Origin: Treponema sp.
GTDB lineage: Bacteria > Spirochaetota > Spirochaetia > Treponematales > Treponemataceae
DNA: 7,659 bases
Assembly (NCBI GenBank): GCA_031290005.1
Contig: JAITOJ010000156.1
Location: 1 to 7,659, forward strand
Reading direction: 5' to 3'
In this document: piece by piece, positions 1 through 5,542 of the stretch
Layout: every line of letters begins with the position of its first letter
How positions within the stretch are numbered: position 1 is the first letter of the stretch
Made by a program: the position numbers and the translations under genes
The notes under the pieces: model-generated
Databases searched by the model: none
Told to the model about the DNA's origin: nothing
Seen by the model: only the letters and a program-made list of their open reading frames with translations

Positions 1-984
1 ACCGAAACCGGACTGCCCCTGTCGGTATTGAAAATCCGGGGCGAACACCAGGCGGGCATCTTTGAGCTGGGCATGAACCGGAGGGGAGAAATCGCGGAAC
101 TCGCGTCGGTGCTCTGTCCTCAATACGCGGTGATTACCAATATCGGCGCGGCCCATATCGGCAAGCTGGGGAGCGTTCAGACAATTGCGGAGGAAAAAAA
201 GCAGATTTTTTCTCGTTTCACTTCCTCCTGCGTGGGATTTATCCCGGAAAATGATCCCTTCGCGGACTTTCTGGCCCAGGGCGTTCCAGGAAAAATCATC
301 CGTTATGGTGACCCGGCAAAAGCCGGAGTAACCGGCATAATGCCCCAGGGAATCGACGGAACTCGGTTTGATTACGAAGGAAAATCCGTATTGTTCCCTC
401 TTTCCGGCAAATACAACCTGCAAAACGCCCTGGCGGTGATTGCCCTTGCCCGGGAATGCGGATTGAGCGCCGGGGAAATCCGGGCCGGCCTTGAATCGGT
501 CAAAGCCATATTCGGCAGGAGCCAGATTTTTCGTGGAAATCTTACCATTATACAGGACTGTTACAATGCAAACCCCGGTTCCATGGGTGCGGCAATGGAA
601 TTTTTCAACGGTCTTGAGACAGGGGGCCGCAAAATATTCGTTCTGGGGGACATGCTGGAACTGGGAGGCGCTTCTGCTTCCGCCCACCGGGATATGGTGA
701 GCGAGGCAGTCAAGGCCGCCGGAGTCTCCGCGGCTCGAGGTGGCGCGTATCTGGCGCTCATGGGGCCGGAAATGGCTGCGGCCTTTGCGTCTCAGGCAGA
801 CGCCGTACCCGCCGGAGTAACAGTTGGGGTGTTCCCGTCCGCCGCGGATGCGGATATGGAAAGGGCAGCGGAAAAAATCCAGCGCTTTGCCCAAAAAGGC
901 GACATGGTCCTGCTCAAGGGTTCCCGGGGCATGGCGCTGGAACGGCTCACACCACTTATCGGGGGAGGAAATAATGGCGTATAA
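1..984 (+). CDS. murF: UDP-N-acetylmuramoyl-tripeptide--D-alanyl-D-alanine ligase MurF, 3' part (N-terminus outside window)
   Basis: MurF is the cytoplasmic ATP-dependent ligase that adds D-Ala-D-Ala to UDP-MurNAc-tripeptide, the last soluble step of peptidoglycan precursor synthesis. The frame is open from base 1 and 327 residues are visible, so roughly the first 100-150 residues, including the substrate-binding domain and the P-loop, lie upstream. Visible Mur ligase landmarks (residue 1 = base 1): TETGLPLSVL (1-10), ELGMN with the conserved Glu (22-26), TNIGAAHIGKLGS with the conserved His (46-58), EEKKQIF with a candidate carbamoylated Lys (64-70), the SGKYNLQNALA hinge (135-145), DCYNANPGSM in the C-terminal domain (186-195), VLGDMLELG (214-222) and the closing LLKGSRGMALERL (304-316). 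The TTG at base 28 is internal, not a start. The gene overlaps ftsW by 11 nt. In many bacteria mraY and murD stand between murF and ftsW; here they do not. Confidence 0.96.
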   Translation, partial: TETGLPLSVLKIRGEHQAGIFELGMNRRGEIAELASVLCPQYAVITNIGAAHIGKLGSVQTIAEEKKQIFSRFTSSCVGFIPENDPFADFLAQGVPGKIIRYGDPAKAGVTGIMPQGIDGTRFDYEGKSVLFPLSGKYNLQNALAVIALARECGLSAGEIRAGLESVKAIFGRSQIFRGNLTIIQDCYNANPGSMGAAMEFFNGLETGGRKIFVLGDMLELGGASASAHRDMVSEAVKAAGVSAARGGAYLALMGPEMAAAFASQADAVPAGVTVGVFPSAADADMERAAEKIQRFAQKGDMVLLKGSRGMALERLTPLIGGGNNGV

Positions 985-2119
985 ACTGGTGTTCGCCGAT
1001 GTTTCCATTGACGGGCCGGATAGATCCGATTTTGCCTTTAACGCCGCAATCATCATCCTGTGGGGATTGGGCATTCTTACCCTGTATGTGGCTTCCGCCA
1101 ATTACGGCCAGCGGCTGTTTGACGACCCGCTGTACTTTGTAATCCGCCAGCTTCTCTTTTCTTTGATTGGATTTTTGTTTTTTTTGTTTTTTGCCCATAT
1201 TCCGCTGGAACGGATTCGCACATTCCTTCCTGTGCTGGTCATCGGCTCCCTGGCGCTGTGCCTGCTGGTTTTTGTTCCCGGTTTTGGGGTGGAACGGAAC
1301 GGCGCCCGGCGGTGGATTCAGATTCCTTTCCTCACGGCCGTTCAGCCCTCGGAGACCGCAAAACTGGCGGTAATCCTTTTCCTGGCAAATCTGCTGGCAA
1401 AGAGAGGGGAACTGCCCGAAGCCTCGGAAAGCATAACCGCTCCGGTGGCGGGCCTTGTTACCATGGTGCTGGTGATATTTTTGCAGCGCGATTTTTCCAC
1501 CGGCCTTTTTATTTTGCTCCTGGGCATCATTTTGTTTTTTGCCTCCGGGGTGCGGATAGGCTGGTTCCTGGCTTTCTGTTTCCTGGCCCTGCCAGCCTCT
1601 CTGTTCTTTGTGTTTATGGAACCCTACCGGGTGAACCGCCTGATTGCCTTTGTGCGCCCCGAGTTCGACCTCTACGGCCTCAATTATCAGAGCAATGCCG
1701 CCCGGATGGCTATCGGCGCGGGAGGTTTGTTCGGCCAGGGAATCGGCGCGGGGCTTACCCAAATCCGGCGGATTCCCGAAGTGCAGGCGGACTACATCTT
1801 CGCCGGCTGGTCGGAATCCATGGGTTTTTTGGGAGTCATCTCCTACTTCGTATTGCTTGTTTTCTTTGCCTGCCGGGGATTTGTCATCGCGTTCCGGTGC
1901 CCCAATTCCTTCGGTTCCCTGACTGCCTTCGGATGCACGGCGAGTATCTTTTTCCAGTCACTGATAAATTGCGCGGTGGTGTGCAGCGCCCTGCCATCCA
2001 CGGGTATCCCGCTTCCCTTCTTTTCTTCCGGGGGGTCGTCCATGATTATTACCTTCTGTATGTGCGGTTTGATTGTCAATATATCCCGGATACAAGCCGC
2101 GAAGGAGGAATTATGGTAG
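974..2119 (+). CDS. ftsW: septal SEDS peptidoglycan glycosyltransferase FtsW
   Basis: FtsW is the polytopic membrane polymerase of lipid II at the division septum, working with a class B PBP and regulated through FtsQLB. The 381-residue product is typical in length and carries about ten hydrophobic segments, beginning near residues 22-43. Family motifs: GARRWI (110-115), QPSETAKLAVILFLANLL (124-141), a QRDFSTG element (171-177) where the family usually has QPDLGT, QADYIFAGWSESMGF (271-285) containing the Asp (D273) that aligns with the catalytic Asp of SEDS proteins, and LPSTGIPLPFFSSGGSS (340-356), the C-terminal signature. The ATG at 974 is chosen over longer in-frame starts because GGAGG lies at 964-968, 5 nt upstream, and the N-terminus then fits the family. 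It overlaps murF by 11 nt and ftsQ by 7 nt. It could be confused with RodA, but the position before ftsQAZ argues for FtsW. Confidence 0.96.
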   Translation: MAYKLVFADVSIDGPDRSDFAFNAAIIILWGLGILTLYVASANYGQRLFDDPLYFVIRQLLFSLIGFLFFLFFAHIPLERIRTFLPVLVIGSLALCLLVFVPGFGVERNGARRWIQIPFLTAVQPSETAKLAVILFLANLLAKRGELPEASESITAPVAGLVTMVLVIFLQRDFSTGLFILLLGIILFFASGVRIGWFLAFCFLALPASLFFVFMEPYRVNRLIAFVRPEFDLYGLNYQSNAARMAIGAGGLFGQGIGAGLTQIRRIPEVQADYIFAGWSESMGFLGVISYFVLLVFFACRGFVIAFRCPNSFGSLTAFGCTASIFFQSLINCAVVCSALPSTGIPLPFFSSGGSSMIITFCMCGLIVNISRIQAAKEELW

Positions 2120-2973
2120 CGCGGCGAAACGGACAGGCGGCGGTTGTTGAAACTCAAGGCAAGGCAGCAAAAAAAACAGAAAATAAGGCAGGGGCTCTGA
2201 AACTCATGGTGTTCCTGCTGTGCATTTTCCTGCTCCTTGAACTGGTCGTGTATCTGGTGATAGTGCCCGGTATGGGGCCGGCAAAGATTTTTTATGAAGG
2301 GATAAACCGGTATGTCCCGGAAGATTTAGTCTATCTTCTGGGAGAAAACGGTACAAGGAACTGGTTCCGCTTCGACGCCCGGGCCGCGGCTTCGGCGCTT
2401 TCATCTTTTACAGGCGTGGAGTCAGTCGAGGTGGAAAAACATTTTCCCGATTCGGTGACCATCCGGGTGGAGGAACGAACTCCGGTGGCGATGACTCTGG
2501 CAACTGTGCAGGAACGTATGGTGCCCGTGATGGTTGACGAGGCCGGAGTGGTCTTCCCGATGGATATCCGGGGTGAGGACAGCGGGCTCCCCTTGATTAC
2601 AGGGCTTCCTGTGGAAAACCGGGCAGGGGGTATGCGGCTGGACAAACTGTATCAGCCTCTGTTTGGGCAGATTGCCGCCCTCCGTGCGGACAAACGGCAG
2701 TATTTTGCCGCTCTTTCGGAGATTCATGTTATCCCCAAAGAGTATGGCACATACGAATTAATTTTGTATCCCGTCTATGGAAAAGTTCGTGTGTTTATGG
2801 ATAGAAACTTGAATGAAGAAACATTACAGTATATGATGGTGGCGCTGGATGTGGTAAACTCCATGAAGCCGGAAGTTAAGGAAATCGATTTGCGCTACGG
2901 TTCGGTTTCCTACCGGACTGCGGCCATGGACGCGGCAGCAATTACAGAGATTGGAGGCAGGTTTGAGCGGTAA
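2113..2973 (+). CDS. ftsQ: cell division protein FtsQ/DivIB (POTRA domain)
   Basis: FtsQ/DivIB is a bitopic inner-membrane protein that, with FtsL and FtsB, connects Z-ring assembly to septal synthesis. The 286-residue product has a basic, Lys-rich cytoplasmic tail (1-30), a single membrane segment (about 31-52), then an extracytoplasmic POTRA domain (about 56-125) ending in VTIRVEERTPVA (115-126). VDEAGVVF (141-148) opens the beta-rich FtsQ/DivIB domain, which runs to about 265; both motifs are typical of the family. The ATG at 2113 has GGAGG at 2104-2108. The frame is open for 285 further codons upstream, but that stretch lies over ftsW in another frame and does not look like protein. The gene overlaps ftsW by 7 nt and ftsA by 11 nt. 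The 3' part, near 2745-2840, is AT-rich relative to its surroundings and may hold a promoter. Confidence 0.93.
   Translation: MVARRNGQAAVVETQGKAAKKTENKAGALKLMVFLLCIFLLLELVVYLVIVPGMGPAKIFYEGINRYVPEDLVYLLGENGTRNWFRFDARAAASALSSFTGVESVEVEKHFPDSVTIRVEERTPVAMTLATVQERMVPVMVDEAGVVFPMDIRGEDSGLPLITGLPVENRAGGMRLDKLYQPLFGQIAALRADKRQYFAALSEIHVIPKEYGTYELILYPVYGKVRVFMDRNLNEETLQYMMVALDVVNSMKPEVKEIDLRYGSVSYRTAAMDAAAITEIGGRFER
2809..2837 (+). promoter_or_regulatory. possible sigma70-type promoter inside ftsQ, upstream of ftsA-ftsZ
   Basis: TTGAAT (2809-2814) and TATGAT (2832-2837) are separated by 17 nt and match 4/6 and 5/6 of the sigma70 consensus. They lie in a locally AT-rich patch about 125 nt before the ftsA start. 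Promoters inside ftsQ that serve ftsA and ftsZ are known in E. coli, which makes the position plausible. This is a match by eye within coding sequence, so chance is a real alternative. Confidence 0.25.
2953..2965 (+). promoter_or_regulatory. ribosome binding site and TTG start of ftsA
   Basis: GGAGG at 2953-2957 stands 5 nt before TTG at 2963-2965, the same spacing seen for ftsW and ftsZ. A second in-frame TTG at 2951 overlaps the Shine-Dalgarno sequence itself and cannot use it. The site lies inside the last codons of ftsQ, so ftsA translation is probably coupled to ftsQ. Confidence 0.75.
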
Positions 2974-4234
2974 TATTGTCGGTTTAGATATCGGCACCAG
3001 TTATGTCAGAGCGATAATCGGAGAATACTCGGAAAGCGGAACACCGCAGATTACCGGAATAGGGAAATATGTTTCCACAGGGCTCCGGAACGGGCTGGTG
3101 GTCAATATCGAATCAACTACCCAGGCTATCAAAGAGGCAGTAGAAGCCGCGGAAATGCTCTCGGGGTTTGTGGTTACCTCCTGCGTAGCCGCTATCGGCG
3201 GCACACAGGTGGCAGGGCACAATTCACGGGGGACAGTGGCGATCAGCAGCGGCGAAAAAGGTACCAGGGAAATTTCAAAGCCAGATATCGGTCGGGCCAT
3301 AGAAGTGGCAAAGGCGGTTAACTTTCCCTTGGACAGGCAGATTCTGCATATCGTACCCCAGGGGTATGCCGTGGACGGACAAGATGGGATAAAAGACCCG
3401 GAAAATATGCTGGGGGTGCGGCTTGACGCGATGGTGCATATCGTCACTGCGGCGGTTACTTCGTTGCAAAATGTCCAGCGGTGCATCGTGCGGGCCGGGT
3501 ATGAGCTGGAACAGGACGGGCTGATGCTCAAAACTCTGGCGGCGACCCAGGCGGTCATGACCGACGAGGAACTGGATTTGGGATCAATCCTGATTGACCT
3601 GGGCGGGGGCACCACGGACGTGCTAGTGCTCTACGGCGGCGCTCCGGTCTCCACCCATTCGATTGCCCTGGGGGGAATCAATGTGACCAAGGACATCGCG
3701 GTGATGAAGGGTATTTCTTTTAAGACTGCGGAGGAAATAAAACTTTCTTCCGGGTCCTGCTGGGAGAATTATATTGAAGATTCCGGCGATACGAGCGGGG
3801 TGGTGATACCCGGCGTGGGCGGCCGTCCGCCTGAGACTATTTCGCGTCTGGAACTCTGCGGGATTATCAAGCCCCGGGTGGAAGAAATCCTCACCTTGGT
3901 TCGTCAAGAAGTGAGCCGCAATGCCAAAGGTATTGATACCCTTTCGGGGAACATCGTGCTTACCGGCGGCGGCGCGCTGCTTCCGGGGGTGGTGGAACTG
4001 ACTCAGCAGATTTTTGACACCGGGGCGGTGCGCATAGGCCTTCCCCCGGCCAATCTGGGAAGTATTTTTGATGAATACCGCAATCCGGAATATGCCACTG
4101 CGGCGGGGCTGTTTTTATATGCCAACCGGAAACGGCAGCTTGAGGCGGAGCGGGGCAACAACTATCGTGCCCGCAAAATAACGGGTACTGTATTGGGTGG
4201 AAAGATTTTTAATTTTTTCCGGGAATTTTTTTAA
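2963..4234 (+). CDS. ftsA: cell division protein FtsA (actin-like FtsZ membrane anchor)
   Basis: FtsA is a cytoplasmic actin-fold ATPase that binds the FtsZ C-terminal peptide and tethers Z-ring filaments to the membrane. The product has 423 residues, usual for the family. Actin-fold motifs are present in order: phosphate-1 loop VGLDIGTSYVRAIIGE (6-21), the FtsA-specific 1C domain region (about 85-165) with VPQGYAVDGQDGIKDP (131-146) and GVRLDAMVHIVT (151-162), phosphate-2 loop ILIDLGGGTTDVLVL (209-223), GGINVTKDIA (237-246) and adenosine motif IVLTGGGALLPG (331-342). A charged linker (about 389-405) leads to a terminal amphipathic segment GKIFNFFREFF (413-423), the expected membrane-targeting helix. 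The TTG start at 2963 is set by the ribosome binding site; a TTG 12 nt upstream is the alternative. Overlap with ftsQ is 11 nt. The gene ends in a T-rich tract without a stable stem before it. Confidence 0.97.
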   Translation: MSGNIVGLDIGTSYVRAIIGEYSESGTPQITGIGKYVSTGLRNGLVVNIESTTQAIKEAVEAAEMLSGFVVTSCVAAIGGTQVAGHNSRGTVAISSGEKGTREISKPDIGRAIEVAKAVNFPLDRQILHIVPQGYAVDGQDGIKDPENMLGVRLDAMVHIVTAAVTSLQNVQRCIVRAGYELEQDGLMLKTLAATQAVMTDEELDLGSILIDLGGGTTDVLVLYGGAPVSTHSIALGGINVTKDIAVMKGISFKTAEEIKLSSGSCWENYIEDSGDTSGVVIPGVGGRPPETISRLELCGIIKPRVEEILTLVRQEVSRNAKGIDTLSGNIVLTGGGALLPGVVELTQQIFDTGAVRIGLPPANLGSIFDEYRNPEYATAAGLFLYANRKRQLEAERGNNYRARKITGTVLGGKIFNFFREFF

Positions 4235-4279
4235 GCGCCGCATTTTGCGGACGTTAAAATATGGGTTTGGGAGGATCGA
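4235..4279 (+). promoter_or_regulatory. ftsA-ftsZ intergenic leader with small hairpin and ftsZ ribosome binding site
   Basis: This is the only gap between genes in the window. It contains a 5-bp stem with a 3-nt loop, CCGCA (4238-4242) and TGCGG (4246-4250), followed by an AT-rich TTAAAATAT stretch. There is no run of T after the stem, so it is not a terminator. GGAGG at 4270-4274 lies 5 nt before the ftsZ ATG. The hairpin might affect mRNA processing or stability, allowing ftsZ to be expressed differently from ftsA; that role is conjecture. Confidence 0.4.
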
Positions 4280-5542
4280 ATGTTGGATTTTACTCTGGTT
4301 GGGGAAGAAAAAATTAACCCCACAGTTATCAAGGTGGTTGGCTGCGGCGGCGGTGGAAGCAATGCGGTAAACCGGATGATTCAATCAAAGGACAATGCCG
4401 TGGAATTTGTCGTCATCAATACGGATTTACAGGCTCTAAATATGTCCCGGGCGGAAAAAAAGATTGGCATCGGAAACAAGCTGACCAAGGGGCTGGGAGC
4501 CGGGGGCAAGCCGGAAGTAGGGGAACGGGCGGCCGTTGAGGATGCCGAGGCCCTGACTAACGTGCTCCGGGGGGCGGACATGGTGTTCATTACCGCGGGC
4601 ATGGGCGGGGGCACCGGCACCGGCGCGGCCCCAGTGGTGGCAAAAATCGCCAAGAGCCTGGGAGCCCTGACTGTGGCGGTGGTTACCAAGCCCTTTAACT
4701 TTGAGGGCAGCCGGAAGATGCGGCTTGCCGAAGAGGGAATTATCAAACTTCAGCAGGAAGTGGACACTCTGATTGCCATTCCGAACCAGAACCTGATGAA
4801 GAACATCGACAAAAAAACCTCCATCACGGACGCCTTTTTAATCGCTGACGCGGTGCTTTCTCAGAGTGTCTTGGGGATTTCGGACATCCTGACCCGTCCC
4901 GGCCTCATCAACACTGACTTTAACGATGTGCGGACCACCATGGAGGGCAAAGGGGCAGCCATTATGGGAACCGGTAACTCCTCGGGGAACAACCGGGCGG
5001 TTGACGCGGCCACCGCTGCTATCAACAATCCCATGCTGGAAGATTCCCGGATTGACGGGGCAAAAAATGTGCTGGTCAATATTACCAGCGGAGAAAATCT
5101 TGCCTTGTTTGAAATTGAAGAAGTGATGGGGATTATCACTGATACCGCGGACAAGGACGCGCTGATTAAATACGGTACGGTTATTGACCCTGAAATGGAA
5201 GACGAAATTTCGGTGACCGTGATTGCCACGGGATTCGGCCATGCTCCCAGCTCTCTCGCTGAGCCGGAGCGGGGCGCTGAAAGCGCAAAGGGTAACTATA
5301 TGGATTATGGGAGTTATTTGGCGGTCACCAGGAATTCCCTGAAAGAAAAAGGGGCGGGCGCGGCGTCCGGCAAGACGGAAACGGCCGCACCGGCGGCAAT
5401 GCCCATATCCCGGGAAGCATCTGATTTAGAAACCCCGACGGTTCTCAGAAGAAACACAATTTCCCTTCGGGATGCCGGGTTATCCATGCGGGAACCGCTC
5501 CGAGCCGGAGGCTTGCGGCAGCAGGAGTTTGTTTGGAAATGA
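4280..5542 (+). CDS. ftsZ: cell division GTPase FtsZ, with C-terminal extension
   Basis: FtsZ is the tubulin-homologous GTPase whose filaments form the division ring. The 420-residue product starts at ATG 4280 with a good ribosome binding site. Motifs: nucleotide-binding GCGGGGSNAVNRM (21-33), tubulin signature GMGGGTGTGAAPVV (107-120), PNQNLM (168-173), and the synergy (T7) loop NTDFNDVRTTM (211-221) with N211, D213 and D216, which complete the GTPase site of the next subunit. The globular core ends near residue 320. A linker rich in Ala, Gly, Ser and Glu (about 323-381) follows, then DLETPTVLRR (382-391), which resembles the conserved C-terminal peptide (DIPxFLRR type) that binds FtsA. Unusually, this is followed by 29 more residues rich in Arg, ending EFVWK. 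It follows ftsA after 45 nt and overlaps the recombinase frame by 4-10 nt. Confidence 0.98.
   Translation: MLDFTLVGEEKINPTVIKVVGCGGGGSNAVNRMIQSKDNAVEFVVINTDLQALNMSRAEKKIGIGNKLTKGLGAGGKPEVGERAAVEDAEALTNVLRGADMVFITAGMGGGTGTGAAPVVAKIAKSLGALTVAVVTKPFNFEGSRKMRLAEEGIIKLQQEVDTLIAIPNQNLMKNIDKKTSITDAFLIADAVLSQSVLGISDILTRPGLINTDFNDVRTTMEGKGAAIMGTGNSSGNNRAVDAATAAINNPMLEDSRIDGAKNVLVNITSGENLALFEIEEVMGIITDTADKDALIKYGTVIDPEMEDEISVTVIATGFGHAPSSLAEPERGAESAKGNYMDYGSYLAVTRNSLKEKGAGAASGKTETAAPAAMPISREASDLETPTVLRRNTISLRDAGLSMREPLRAGGLRQQEFVWK
5523..5541 (+). promoter_or_regulatory. ribosome binding site deciding the recombinase start (TTG 5533 or ATG 5539)
   Basis: AGGAG at 5523-5527 lies 5 nt before TTG 5533 and 11 nt before ATG 5539. 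The closer spacing matches the other genes here and favours TTG. The ATG makes the classic ATGA overlap with the ftsZ stop. The two choices differ by only two residues. Confidence 0.5.

Noticed and set aside
956..1762. Long open frame of 268 codons on the minus strand
   Set aside because: It lies wholly across ftsW, has low-complexity Gln/Lys/His-rich translation with no family features, and is a shadow of a GC-rich gene.
1258..2112. Open frame leading into ftsQ, which could suggest a longer FtsQ
   Set aside because: It overlaps conserved ftsW sequence in another frame and its translation looks random. The ATG at 2113 has a strong ribosome binding site.
3001..3615. Minus-strand open frame of 204 codons across ftsA
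   Set aside because: It is opposite strongly conserved ftsA motifs; the Ser/Pro/Thr-rich translation is typical of antisense shadow.
4027..4036. GGTGCGCATA, identical to one arm of an E. coli-type dif site, tempting because a Xer gene is nearby
   Set aside because: The central spacer and the opposite arm are not present, and the bases encode a conserved part of FtsA.
4211..4234. T-rich end of ftsA with TTCCGGGAA as a possible terminator
   Set aside because: The stem would be only about 3 bp, and ftsZ follows at once with a good start.
4255..4260. TAAAAT as a -10 box for an ftsZ promoter
   Set aside because: No -35 box at a suitable distance, and the transcript would start almost on the Shine-Dalgarno sequence.
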